Shown one piece after another: positions 9,452-18,936 of a stretch of DNA of 49,631 nt. Made by a program: the position numbers and the translations under genes. This DNA is from Neosynechococcus sphagnicola sy1. Lineage in GTDB: Bacteria > Cyanobacteriota > Cyanobacteriia > Neosynechococcales > Neosynechococcaceae. Numbering within the stretch: the stretch's first letter is position 1; each line of letters starts with the position of its first letter. Under the pieces are notes generated by a model. It saw only the letters and a list, made by a program, of their open reading frames with translations, was not told the origin of the DNA and made no database searches. The stretch is taken from contig NZ_JJML01000009.1 of the NCBI RefSeq assembly GCF_000775285.1, positions 76,481 to 126,111 on the forward strand, in the 5' to 3' direction.

Positions 9452-9961
9452 ATGGATGCGATCTTCATTCCCCAGTTGACCAAAGCGCCTGAGCGCACTG
9501 CATTGATGCAATTCCAAACCTGCTTCCCAGAACTGGAGACCTTAACCCCTGTCCAAGGGGAATTGCGGGTGACCCATCAGGTTAGCTATCTAGAAGTGGC
9601 AGTCCAGGCAACGGCGATCGTCACCCTCACCTGCGATCGCTGTCTCCAGCGCTATAACCATCGCCTCAGCCTGAAGACCTCAGAGCTGATCTGGCTGGAA
9701 GAGCCCCCGAATCCTGCCGAACTGCCCCTAGAGCGAGAAGTCGCTTCGGAAGATTTGGTGGAGAGCCTCTCACCCCAGGGCTGGTTCCATCCCATGGAGT
9801 GGCTATATCAGCAACTGTGTCTTGCCTTGCCCCTCCGCCAGTTGTGTGATCGCCAATGTCCGGGAATTCAACTCGCTGACTCCAACGCCGAGGCAGCGGT
9901 AGCCCCAGTTGACCGCCGTTGGGCCTCTCTGGAAGCACTGAAACGGCAGTTATCCAGTTAG
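9452..9961 (+). CDS. YceD/DUF177 family protein
   Basis: 169-residue DUF177 protein. The conserved metal-site-like cysteines are in LTCDRCLQRY (CxxC) and LRQLCDRQCPGI (CxxxC), with the strand VEVAVQA-like region and the acidic VASEDLVE block between. In plants and E. coli the family is tied to 23S rRNA metabolism and ribosome biogenesis. It follows jag by 5 bases and precedes the Ycf46-like ATPase by 23 bases, consistent with one operon. Confidence 0.85.
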   Translation: MDAIFIPQLTKAPERTALMQFQTCFPELETLTPVQGELRVTHQVSYLEVAVQATAIVTLTCDRCLQRYNHRLSLKTSELIWLEEPPNPAELPLEREVASEDLVESLSPQGWFHPMEWLYQQLCLALPLRQLCDRQCPGIQLADSNAEAAVAPVDRRWASLEALKRQLSS

Positions 9962-9984
9962 ATGCGGCACCGGAGGGAAAGCCG

Positions 9985-11497
9985 ATGAGCTTTCGTGAAC
10001 AACTGGATCTACTATTACGAGCGCGTTATCCGCTGCTGTACATTCCCACCCAAGAGGAAGAGCGGGTGGAGGCTGCGATCGCGGAGGCTGCGAGACGGCA
10101 GGGAAATCGAGCTGTTTATACCTGGGACTTTGTTGAAGGCTTTCAGGGGAATCCTAATGATCAAGGCTGTGGTCGGCGCAACCCTCTACAAGCATTGGAA
10201 TTTGGGGAAAAACTTCCCCCGGATGCCCCCGCCATCTTGATTCTGCGAGACTTTCACCGCTTTCTTGAGGATGTGGCGGTGGCGCGTAAATTACGGAACC
10301 TAGGGCGGGCGTTCAAATCCCAACCCAAAAATCTGATTTTGCTGGCTCCCCACCTTGCCATTCCCGATGACCTCACCGAGGTCTTGACCGTTGTTGAGTT
10401 CCCCCTGCCCCAAACCACGGAGATTCGGCAGGAATTGGAACGGTTACTCGCTGGCATGGGGCAACGACTCGACGGCCGGGTGCTGGATGAGCTGGTGCGT
10501 TCCTGTCAGGGGCTGTCAATGGAACGGATTCGACGAGTCTTGGCACGGGCGATCGCCCTCCATGGGGAACTGCGGGCGGATGATGTGGATCTGGTGCTGG
10601 AAGAAAAACGCCAGACGATCCGCCAGACCCAAATTCTTGACTTTTATCCTACTCGGGCAGAGATCACCGATATTGGCGGGTTAGATAACCTCAAGGAATG
10701 GCTGCTGCGCCGGGGGGGGGTCATTTTCTGAACGGGCACGGCAGTATGGCTTGCCCCATCCCCGAGGATTATTGCTGGTGGGGATTCAGGGGACGGGTAA
10801 ATCCCTGACGGCCAAGGCGATCGCCCATCACTGGCATTTGCCCTTACTGCGCTTGGATGTGGGACGGTTATTTGCAGGACTAGTGGGGGAGTCAGAATCC
10901 CGTACCCGGCAAATGATTCAATTGGCGGAGGCGCTAGCCCCCTGTGTGCTCTGGATTGATGAGATTGATAAAGCCTTTTCGGGCTTTGAGGGTCGAGGGG
11001 ATAGTGGCACCACTGGTCGGGTGTTTGGCACCTTTGTTACCTGGATGGCGGAAAAAACTTCCCCCGTGTTCGTGGTTGCTACGGCAAATAATATTCAAGC
11101 CTTGCCGCCAGAAATGCTGCGGAAGGGACGGTTCGATGAAATTTTCTTTGTTGGCTTACCCAGCCAAGAAGAGCGACGAGAGATCTTCTCGGTGCATCTG
11201 GCGCGTCTACGTCCCCATAATGTCCAAACCTACGATCTGGAGCGATTGGCCTACGAGACTCCTGATTTTTCCGGGGCTGAAATTGAACAGACCCTGATCG
11301 AGGCGATGCACCTAGGCTTCAGCCACAGCCGTGACTTCACCACTGATGATATTTTGGCAGCAGCCAGCCAGATGGTACCCCTGGCTCGCACCGCCCAGGA
11401 ACAAATCCAACAGTTGCAAGCCTGGGCCGCTGCGGGGAAGGCACGACTGGCCTCCCGCTCCCTTAGTCTGAATACCCGTCTTCCCCGTTCCCACTAA
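9985..11497 (+). CDS. Ycf46-like AAA ATPase, frameshifted at a G-run
   Basis: AAA ATPase of the Ycf46 type, found in cyanobacteria and red-lineage plastids; reports link it to CO2 use or photosynthetic control, but the biochemical role is open. ATG 9985 gives MSFREQLDLLLRARYPLLYIPTQEEERV, the typical N-terminus. The N-terminal degenerate AAA part ends at LKEWLLRRGG. Then the second, active module has Walker A GIQGTGKS, Walker B VLWIDEID and the GRFDEIF sensor/arginine region. The frame breaks at nine G (10712-10720): with eight G the protein reads RRGGSFSERARQYGLPHPRG and continues. About 504 residues after correction. I treat the break as a sequence error. Confidence 0.9.
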
Positions 11498-11623
11498 AGC
11501 TTGATATCTCAAAATCTGCACCAGCCCAAACAGATGCAACATCGCGGGATGGAGAAACACTGCAATTTGATATCGTCTAGATCCCGACTGCCAACCCAAA
11601 TCAATGCCCAGAAACATCATGGA

Positions 11624-12112
11624 CTAGCGGGCGAGTTGATTGGCTCGTTGCGCCAGCTCCAGATCCTTCTGGGTAATGCCCCCGGCATCATGGGTGGTCA
11701 GATCAATAGTCACCCGGTTGTAAACATTGAACCACTCCGGGTGGTGTCCCATGGCTTCAGCCACTAAGGCCAGACTGGACATAAAGCCAAAGGCTTCTAT
11801 AAAAGACGGGAATTGAAACTGGCGGTGGAGTTTGCCGTTCTCAAGGCTCCAACCGTTGAGATCACGCAGCGCAGCATTGACTTCATCGGCAGACAATCGG
11901 GTGGGTGCACTCATGGGAGACCTCTGAACAAGGGTGGACTGAACTGGGGCAATGGCAGTCATCGCGGCAACAGGTTGGTGAGTCTGGATCACTATCGTGG
12001 AGAGCACCAGAAGCACAACAACTGCAAAGGTCATCAGCCAGACCGCTCCTCGGTCACCAGATCGGCCTTGAGCGATAGCCCAAAGATGGCGAAAGAGTTG
12101 AAGAGGGTGCAT
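11624..12112 (-). CDS. Pterin-4a-carbinolamine dehydratase with N-terminal membrane anchor
   Basis: The C-terminal 96 residues are a full pterin-4a-carbinolamine dehydratase (PCD/DCoH): MSAPTRLSADEVNAALRDL, then the active-site block MGHHPEWFNVYNRVTIDLTTHDAGGIT with the conserved HHP. The first 66 residues add a strong hydrophobic segment (AVWLMTFAVVVLLVLSTIVI, about residues 24-43), either a signal or a membrane anchor. Cytosolic PCDs normally begin at the position of M67 here, so an internal start at that methionine is possible. PCDs recycle pterin cofactors, but cyanobacteria with no aromatic amino-acid hydroxylase also carry them. A MITE-like element lies 45 bases upstream of the start. 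Confidence 0.85.
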   Translation of the reverse strand: MHPLQLFRHLWAIAQGRSGDRGAVWLMTFAVVVLLVLSTIVIQTHQPVAAMTAIAPVQSTLVQRSPMSAPTRLSADEVNAALRDLNGWSLENGKLHRQFQFPSFIEAFGFMSSLALVAEAMGHHPEWFNVYNRVTIDLTTHDAGGITQKDLELAQRANQLAR

Positions 12113-12156
12113 GGCGGGGAACTCCCTGGAAGTGAAGGCTTGAACTCCCTAAGACT

Positions 12157-12254
12157 CTAGTACTCTGTCAACCTCTAGTGGGTAGATCAAGATTTTATGG
12201 GGGTTATTTTTTGAGAGTTTTCACCCCCTTAAAAAATTCTTGACAGACCACTAG
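12157..12254. repeat. 98-bp MITE-like element, copy 1
   Basis: Short element with inverted ends: left end CTAGTACTCTGTCAA, right end (reverse complement) CTAGTGGTCTGTCAAG. It begins and ends with CTAG. A second copy of exactly the same length is at 25793-25890 with the same order of blocks (GGGGGT, TTTTTGAG, CAAC/CACC, AAAAAA). It has no coding capacity. The TA centred in CTAG would suit an IS630/Tc1-type duplication, which is an inference. Confidence 0.7.
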
Positions 12255-12572
12255 GCTGCTGACAGGAAATGCTTACTTCGTAGCATAGAGGTTTCCTCAA
12301 GCGATCGCGGCACCGAGATGGGTTTAGGAGGGCTGGCAGGGTACTCAGAGTGGCAACCCATCCTGCTCTGGCGCATATATTAACCATACCAAAAGCCACC
12401 CTAGAACGGCGAGGCTTGTATCCCATTTTTTCGGTCAGGCAGCTTAGAATATTCTCAAACTGTCATAGGACAAGTTTGGGAGGCTGCCTGACACATCATC
12501 GCCCAAAGCTTTGTGGCTATGGCTTTCACAGCCGTGGTCAATCAGTGGTCAGGCTCTCTGGAGTTGTATCCT
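12255..12572. other. Leader region upstream of msrP with a long inverted repeat
   Basis: No gene seen. GTCAGGCAGC at 12434-12443 is exactly inverted at 12483-12492, and the 39 bases between contain an inner imperfect pair (CAAACT-GTC with GAC-A-AGTTTG). Together they can form a stem-loop of about 59 nt some 80 bases before the msrP start. It may be a structured leader or the remains of a palindromic mobile element. Confidence 0.45.
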
Positions 12573-13548
12573 ATGGTTTTTTTTACGTGTGCGTCCCCCC
12601 TGGCAGTTATCAACCTCTCAAGTGACACCAGAAGCGGTATTTTGGGGTCGTCGTCGCTTGTTACAGGGGTTAATGGGTGCTAGCATGGTGCCCCTGAGTG
12701 CTTGTCACCAATCTCCCACCGCCATCAAAACCGCACCCAATCCCCAGCCCTTACCCCTCTCAGCCCCCCGCAACCCGGCGTTTACCTCCGTAGATCCGAG
12801 CCGCCCCATTACCAATGAAATCCTAGCCGCTCACTACAACAATTTCTATGAATTTGGTCGCACCAAATCGATCTGGCAGGCAGCCCAGGCACTCCCCTCT
12901 GACCCATGGCAAGTAGAGGTGAGCGGTCTGGTGAAGCATCCCCGTACCTACGACCTGGATGACCTCTACAAAGCCTTTCCCCTAGAGGAACGAATTTATC
13001 GCTTTCGCTGCGTGGAAGCTTGGGCCATGGTAGTGCCCTGGATTGGGTTTCCGATGAGATCGCTGTTGACTGCGGTGGAACCCCTGCCAACGGCGAAGTT
13101 TGTTCGCTTTACCTCTTTTTATGACCCCAAAATCACCCTGGGTCCGAGTTGGCTGTTTGGAGAGGTCCCCTGGCCCTATCGCGAAGGATTAACCATCGCT
13201 GAGATGGCCAACGAGCTGGCCTTCTTTGCCGTGGGGATTTATGGCCATCGGCTGCCGAAACAGCATGGAGCACCTCTGCGCATGGTTACTCCCTGGAAGT
13301 ATGGCTTTAAGGGAGCCAAGTCCCTTGTCAAAATTGAATTTGTTGACCGTCAGCCCGCCACCTTCTGGAATACCCTCGTCCCAGAGGAATATGGCTTTGA
13401 GGCCAATGTGAACCCGAGTCAGCCCCATCCTCGCTGGTCTCAAGCCACTGAGCGGTTGATTGGCCCCGGTGAGAAGTTTACCTGGGAGCAACGCCCGACC
13501 CTCCCCTACAACGGTTATGGCGAGTATGTTGCATCTCTGTACAGGTGA
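12573..13548 (+). CDS. msrP: MsrP/YedY-type molybdopterin protein-methionine-sulfoxide reductase, frameshifted at the N-terminus
   Basis: Periplasmic molybdopterin oxidoreductase of the MsrP (YedY) family, which repairs oxidised methionines in exported proteins. The predicted Tat signal is RRRLLQG (corrected residues 26-32) followed by a hydrophobic stretch. The molybdenum-ligand cysteine is in YRFRCVEAWAMVVPW, and the C-terminal GYGEYVASLY end is typical. ATG 12573 is out of frame with the body: with seven instead of eight T at 12577-12584 it reads MVFLRVRPPWQLSTSQVTPEAV, the expected N-terminus. I infer a homopolymer error. No gene for the membrane haem partner MsrQ is adjacent, which is usual in cyanobacteria. 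Confidence 0.9.
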
Positions 13549-13656
13549 AGTATCGATAATGCCTAGCAAGGGTCAGGGAAACTAAGAATTTTCCAGCCTT
13601 CCAGGGGAGGAGAAAGTCTAAACTAGGGAGATGGATCGCTGCCCCTGTTAAGCCCT

Positions 13657-14791
13657 ATGCTGCCATTTCTCCGCTCAGACCTCACCCACTTTTCAGCCTA
13701 TACTCCCCATCCAGGGGGTGACGGAGGTCATCCAGGGGCGATCATGATCTATGATCGGTTGGATACCAACGAGAGTCCCTATAATTTCCCCGCCGCACTT
13801 CAGCAGCAACTCGCCGACATCTACCAGCAGCAATTGGAGAATCATCGCTATCCCGATGGCGGGCATCGTGCTCTCAAGCAGGCAATCGCCGAGTATGTGA
13901 ATGAATCTGCTGCCATCCCGGACATTACATCAGCCCATATTTCCGTGGGTAATGGCTCCGATGAACTGATTCGTTCCCTGTTGATTGCCACCTGTCTCGG
14001 AGGGGAGGGTTCGATTCTTGTAGCTGATCCGACCTTTTCCATGTACGCCATACTGGCGCAAACCTTGGGCATCCCCGTGATTACGGTGGGGCGCTCCCCA
14101 GACAACTTTGAACTAGATCTGGCCTCAGCCAATGCTGCCCTTCAAGATGATCCGATGCTGCGAGTGGTGTTTGTCGTCCACCCTAACTCTCCCACTGGCA
14201 ATGCCCTGACCGCTGCTGAATGGGCCTGGTTGCGATCGCTGCCGCGTCATATTTTAGTCGTGATTGACGAGGCTTACTTTGAATTCAGCCAACTCACCGG
14301 GGTGCGGGAACTCTTGCAACACCCCAACTGGGTGATTCTCCGCACCTTTTCTAAGGCATTTCGGCTGGCGGCTCACCGCGTCGGCTACGCGATCGCCGAT
14401 TCAGAACTGGTGACGGTGCTAGAAAAAGTCCGCCTGCCCTACAACCTCCCCAGGTTTTTCCCAAGCGGCAGCCCTGTTAGCCCTCACCCACCGCCAGGAA
14501 TTCCTGGCCACAATTCCCGAAACCCTGAGGGAACGATCTCAGCTCATTCACCGCTTGAGCCAGCATCCTACCCTCCAGGTCTGGCCCAGTGCAGCCAATT
14601 TTGTCTATCTGCAACTCCACCAGGGACAACCTTCTCTGGCTTGGCTGTGTCAGCAACTCAAAGCCGAGGGTACCTTGGTGCGTCATACTGGCGGTGGCTT
14701 GCGGATTACCATTGGCAGTCCCGTAGAAAATCGCCGCACCTGCGATCGCCTGAGTAAAATTCTGGAGCCTATGCCCTCCCCTGCCGCATGA
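13657..14791 (+). CDS. hisC: Histidinol-phosphate aminotransferase, frameshifted in the C-terminal third
   Basis: PLP-dependent aminotransferase (fold type I) of histidine synthesis, converting imidazole-acetol phosphate to histidinol phosphate. Start [21 protein letters not shown] is the usual cyanobacterial beginning. Conserved blocks are [36 protein letters not shown] and the PLP-lysine motif [16 protein letters not shown]. The frame breaks at five T (14455-14459); with four T it continues as [18 protein letters not shown] through [21 protein letters not shown] to a stop at 14791. About 378 residues after correction, which fits the family. I treat this as a sequence error. Confidence 0.92.
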
Positions 14792-14798
14792 CAGACCC

Positions 14799-15416
14799 CT
14801 AGCTGGCAATTCTCAGCCCATCGCGACTGTGCAGAGACTCCGCTCCCCGTCGCAGTGCCGTGATCGTGTCTGGAAATACCCCCACCAGTAGGGCAACCGC
14901 AGCATCAGGCAGTTGGGTAATAGTATCGGCATCGAAATAATTTTCTAACTGATTCAAAATCATGTGAGCTCGCTGGAGCGGTGCTGGATCGCCGGTAAAC
15001 TGTTGAGTCAAGCGAATCCATTGCCGTCGAATTAGGTAGGCTTTTTGGCGCTCATCATAGGACTCTGGAGACACCAATGACAAATCGCCCACGGGGATGA
15101 TCCACTGACAATCTAGATCGAAGATCCCACCCACGACTGCTCCCGGCCCTGCGAACTCTGCGTAATAGGGCTTACCAAGAATTAAACCATTGCGACGACG
15201 ACTACTGACGGTCAAGAGATGACCGTTCTGAAGATGTTCCAGGATCTGATCCGCTTGCGGGAACTTTGCAATGTCCTGATTCAGGATGTCAGTTTTCACT
15301 ACCCAACCCCAACTGACGGAGAGATCAGCTTCACAAACAGCCGCTCGATAACGCTGACGATGTTGGCTATTCATTTCAGTGTAGTTCTCAATTTTGACCC
15401 ATGGCACGGCATTCAT
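14799..15416 (-). CDS. Conserved hypothetical protein
   Basis: About 205 residues. I chose ATG 15416 because GGAGG lies 7 bases upstream of it; an in-frame GTG at 15446 adds ten residues. The protein begins MNAVPWVKIENYTEMNSQHR. It has no signal peptide or membrane helix. Recognisable pieces are HLLTVSSRRRNGLILGKPYYAEF, a glycine-rich AGPGAVVGGIFDLDC and a helical C-terminal part. I do not recognise the family. It converges on hisC with only 7 bases between the stops. Confidence 0.7.
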   Translation of the reverse strand: MNAVPWVKIENYTEMNSQHRQRYRAAVCEADLSVSWGWVVKTDILNQDIAKFPQADQILEHLQNGHLLTVSSRRRNGLILGKPYYAEFAGPGAVVGGIFDLDCQWIIPVGDLSLVSPESYDERQKAYLIRRQWIRLTQQFTGDPAPLQRAHMILNQLENYFDADTITQLPDAAVALLVGVFPDTITALRRGAESLHSRDGLRIAS

Positions 15417-15662
15417 GACATTGCCCTCCATAGGAAGTGATTCCACAATTGGCGATTATATGCTGACAAATTGATGGGAGAAAAATTGCCATAGCATCAA
15501 CATAGCAACTGCGCCAAGGTGGGTTCAACCGTGATTTACTGGTCATATTCTAGAATGCCCCTCCTGGATAAAACGGAGATTCAGGGCCTCTTTGTTTAAA
15601 ATTTCAATGAAGTCTTGATGAAGAGCCTCCCCAGTAGCGGGTTAATCCGACTGTATTGTCTG

Positions 15663-16319
15663 CTAACAGGATGGCAGTTCCAGAACACCAGGGAATGTCG
15701 CTGCGCCGTTCAGGGGTTTGTGTAATAACAAGCGTCGAGGTTGCCGCCACAACCGGACACCCCAGTAACCATCCACCTGCTGCAATTGGTAGCCCATTTG
15801 CTCGTACAGTCTGCGAGCTGGATAGTTATTCTCCAAAACATGGAGGTAGAGATCTTGAAATTCCCAAGCCAGGACAATGCCTTCACAGGCCAGCAACAGC
15901 TGTTTGGCAATTCCCCGCCCCCGGAAAGCAGCATCCACTGCCAAATTCGATAGATAGGGAACGGCAGGGCGAATCTGCCAAGGAGGGGCAAGGGAGCGCA
16001 CTCCCAACTCAACGGTGCCCATCAGAGGCATGGGGAGAGTCGAAGAGGATGGGTCTAAATCCAGGGCAATCAAACAGATGTCATAGGGGGAAGCATGGCG
16101 CAGGCGATGGCGCAGGTCTTCATAGATGCCAGCCCGCAGCAGTGCATAGAACCAGGACAGGGAACGGAGCGTTGGATGAAAACTATCCGTGAGGATGGTA
16201 GCTAACCCCTGGAGATGCTGAGGTTGGGCCGCAGAGATTTGTAAGGGAGGCTGGATTGACGTTAAAACCCTTGCTGGTAGGAGTCCAGGAGATGTAGAGA
16301 GCGGGAACTGGGGCGACAT
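15663..16319 (-). CDS. GNAT-family N-acetyltransferase
   Basis: 219-residue acetyltransferase. The acetyl-CoA site is clear in YLSNLAVDAAFRGRGIAKQLLLACE, which carries the RGRGIA pyrophosphate loop, and the C-terminal motif B region is DLYLHVLENNYPARRLYEQMGY. About 40 N-terminal residues precede the fold. The ATG at 16319 shares its A with the rsgA stop (TGATG), so translation is coupled and this is the last gene of the grpE-dnaK-dnaJ-tusA-rsgA run. The substrate is unknown; a protein N-terminus, as with RimI, is one option. Confidence 0.85.
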   Translation of the reverse strand: MSPQFPLSTSPGLLPARVLTSIQPPLQISAAQPQHLQGLATILTDSFHPTLRSLSWFYALLRAGIYEDLRHRLRHASPYDICLIALDLDPSSSTLPMPLMGTVELGVRSLAPPWQIRPAVPYLSNLAVDAAFRGRGIAKQLLLACEGIVLAWEFQDLYLHVLENNYPARRLYEQMGYQLQQVDGYWGVRLWRQPRRLLLHKPLNGAATFPGVLELPSC

Positions 16320-17413
16320 CACGACCCATCCCGAAACAGGTCTTGCAGGGATTGCTGTTGTTGCCGCCGGGAGATCTGGCGGTATTTTTTCGGAGCTAAT
16401 TTCGGCTCATATCGAGATTGTCCGGCATGCTTGCTCTTCAGTTTGACATTGGATTCAATCTTTGCCTCATGCTGCAACAGCGGTTGTTGTAACGCCGCTA
16501 GGAAGTAAAGATAGTGCTGATAGCGCTCCCAATCTCCCCGAACTGCACAATTGGGTTCATCCCGATGGAAGCAATTGTTAAACTGACAGGCAGAAAGACG
16601 TTGCTGGATTTCCGGAAAATGGGTGCCCAGATCCGTTGGCGTACAGGTCAAATCTGGCTGATTAAAGCCCGGTGTATCTGCAACTAAGCCGCCTCCAGGC
16701 ATTTCTAGGAGCTGCACATGGCGGGTGGTGTGCCGTCCTCGACTCAATTTGCCGGAGATTTGTCCAACCCGTAATTGGGCGTTCGGAATCAACCGATTGA
16801 TCAGACTCGATTTGCCCACACCCGATGGCCCACAGACAACGGTAATCCGCTGACTGAGAGCAGTCTGAAGTTGATTTAATCCCTCGCCCGTACAGGTACT
16901 GAGCAACAGAGACGGGTAGCCCCACCCTTCGAGGCGAGTTTGCCACTGTTGTTGCTGCTCTGGGGAGATCAAGTCACTTTTGCTGAGACAGAGACACACA
17001 TCAATGCCCGTTGACTCTGCTTTCACCAAAAACCGACTTAACTGGTAAGGCTCCAGGGAGGGTTCTGCTAAGGCAAATACTAAGAGAATTTGATTGACAT
17101 TGGCAATGGGAGGTCGATCCAGGGAGGTATGGCGCGGCAGCACCTCGGCGATCGCCCCCCGTCCCCCCGACCAATCGGGTTCTTCGATCCGGACTCGATC
17201 CCCCACCATCACATGTTGACCAATTTTTTTCAGCCGGGCACGCCGGGTACACAGCAGTTGGGCCGCTTCTCCAGCAGGAGCAATGTCATTGCTTCCAGCT
17301 CCTGATCCTGGCTCTAGCTGCACCTGATAGTAGTTGGCCTGAACCGAGACAACGCGTCCCAGTAGAGGCGGTTCATCATGCTTGGAGGAGTGGGCAGGGC
17401 TGTCCAAAACCAT
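16319..17413 (-). CDS. rsgA: Ribosome small-subunit GTPase RsgA (circularly permuted)
   Basis: 364-residue GTPase acting late in 30S maturation. There is an N-terminal OB-fold, then the permuted G order: SKSD (G4, about 144-147) precedes the P-loop GPSGVGKS (195-202) and DTPGF (G3). The C-terminal zinc knuckle is CQFNNCFHRDEPNCAV. The basic tail (RRQQQQSLQDLF) is typical of cyanobacterial RsgA. Start ATG 17413 lies inside the end of tusA (overlap 38 bases). Confidence 0.95.
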   Translation of the reverse strand: MVLDSPAHSSKHDEPPLLGRVVSVQANYYQVQLEPGSGAGSNDIAPAGEAAQLLCTRRARLKKIGQHVMVGDRVRIEEPDWSGGRGAIAEVLPRHTSLDRPPIANVNQILLVFALAEPSLEPYQLSRFLVKAESTGIDVCLCLSKSDLISPEQQQQWQTRLEGWGYPSLLLSTCTGEGLNQLQTALSQRITVVCGPSGVGKSSLINRLIPNAQLRVGQISGKLSRGRHTTRHVQLLEMPGGGLVADTPGFNQPDLTCTPTDLGTHFPEIQQRLSACQFNNCFHRDEPNCAVRGDWERYQHYLYFLAALQQPLLQHEAKIESNVKLKSKHAGQSRYEPKLAPKKYRQISRRQQQQSLQDLFRDGS

Positions 17414-17686
17414 AGGTGGTTAGGTGGGTCTCCGCACCAAGAGGGCAAAAAAAGTCGGTGCGATCCTGAATCTGTTCCACCTGATAGCCCTCCATTCTCA
17501 AGCTGTCAGGAACCTGCTCAATCGGTTCTCCTGCATCAAGCCAGACTTCCAGTAACGTCCCTAAGGGAAGTTGTTCCAAGGTCAGTTTGGTGCGGACAAA
17601 GGTTAATCGGGCAGGGAGTTACCCCGCAGATCCAGAGCGGCAGTGGGCAGGTGGCCCGGGGTTGTGGTGGTGGGCGAATCCGTCAT
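17376..17686 (-). CDS. tusA: TusA-family sulfur carrier, two frameshifts
   Basis: The intact part (17579 to 17376) reads [33 protein letters not shown], a SirA/TusA C-terminus with a short cyanobacterial extension. Upstream, ATG 17686 starts [22 protein letters not shown] in one frame; removing one A (near 17624) and one T (near 17605) joins this to [20 protein letters not shown], which carries the CPxP-type signature with the sulfur-carrying cysteine. TusA proteins pass persulfide sulfur to tRNA thiolation or cofactor pathways. The ATG overlaps the corrected dnaJ stop (ATGA), so it is translationally linked. Both breaks are at short homopolymers and look like sequence errors. Confidence 0.8.
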
Positions 17687-18814
17687 CCTCGAAAGAGTCC
17701 TCCGAGAAATCCTTCCAGTCCCCCTTTACCCGTGCGATCGCCCCGTATCTTTGCTAGGTTTTTCCAGGAGTTCTCGTTCTTCCGGTGTAATCCGTGTGGG
17801 AATTTCCACCAAGATGGTGAGCAGATGATCGCCCCGGCTCACCGGATTGCCTAATCGGGGCACTCCATGATCTTCCAAGGTCAGAATCGTGTTGGGTTGG
17901 GTACCGGGTGGAATGGTCATCTCTACGGGACCATCCACAGTGTTCACGGACAGACGACACCCCAAAATCGCTTGCAGGTAGCTGACCTCAATCTCTGATA
18001 AGACATTGGTGCCATCCCGCCGGAATTCTGGATCGTCATTCACAAACAGGTAGACATACAAGTCACCTGGCGGCCCCCCCCGTTGTCCTGCATCTCCCTC
18101 TCCAGAGATCCGCAGCCGGGTACCATTATCAACGCCCGCTGGAATCGTAATCTTGAGTTTTTTGGTTTCCTGCTTTTGTCCCCGACCCCCACAAACCTCA
18201 CAACGATCTTCGATCACCTGACCGGAGCCGTTGCACATCGGGCAAACGGATACCTGGGTAAAACTGCCAAAGGGTGTACGGGTAGCTCGCCGCACCTGAC
18301 CGGAGCCGCTACAGGTGGAGCAGACCCGTGGCTGGGTTCCTGGCTTTGCCCCCGACCCGCGACAGGTGCCGCAGTTCTCCATGTGGTTAATGCGAATTTC
18401 CTTTTCGCCCCCAAAGACAGCCTCCCGGAATTCCAACCTTAGATCTAGCCGCAGGTCATCCCCCCGCAGCGGGCCATCTCGCCGTCGGCCTTGACCAGAG
18501 GGGCCACCCGAAAAGCCACTGAAGAAGCTTTCAAAAATATCTGCGAAGCCCCCCAAGTCGCCAAAGTCCTGGTACCCAGCTGCCCCTGCACCCGAGGCAA
18601 CGCCTGCTTCTCCAAAGCGGTCATAACGAGCCCGTAATTCTGGCTCCGATAGCACTTCATAGGCGCGATTGATTTCTTTAAACCGCTCCTCCGCACCGGC
18701 CTCTTTATTGACATCCGGATGATATTTTCGAGCTGACCGTCGGTAAGCTCGCTTGATTTCTTCTTTATCAGCGTCACGAGCAACGCCCAAAATTTCGTAG
18801 TAGTCACGAGCCAT
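17683..18814 (-). CDS. dnaJ: DnaJ (type I, zinc finger), frameshifted near the C-terminus
   Basis: Type I Hsp40 co-chaperone: J domain with HPD at residues 32-34, glycine/phenylalanine-rich linker (70-110), four zinc-finger repeats [24 protein letters not shown] and CEVCGGRG (about 148-211), and the C-terminal peptide-binding domains. As written it ends at 17726 with [11 protein letters not shown]. Removing one base in the AAAAACC at about 17756-17762 gives [15 protein letters not shown] and an ending GFLGGLFRG with a stop at 17683-17685, which overlaps the tusA ATG by 4 bases. It is 122 bases downstream of dnaK2 in the same direction. Confidence 0.94.
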
Positions 18815-18936
18815 AGAGCAGAGATAGGTGACTGATAGGGTTAAGTTCAGAGAAGACGAGAATCGTGAGAGTGTTCAGCGATAGCCGGTAGGTTCAAGGA
18901 TCTCCCGCAGAAGACTCACAACTTGGATATCTGGGT

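Noticed and set aside
10712-10720. Programmed frameshifting as the reason for the G-run break in the Ycf46-like gene
   Set aside because: No slippery heptamer with stimulatory structure is evident, and similar breaks occur in many unrelated genes, which fits read error better.
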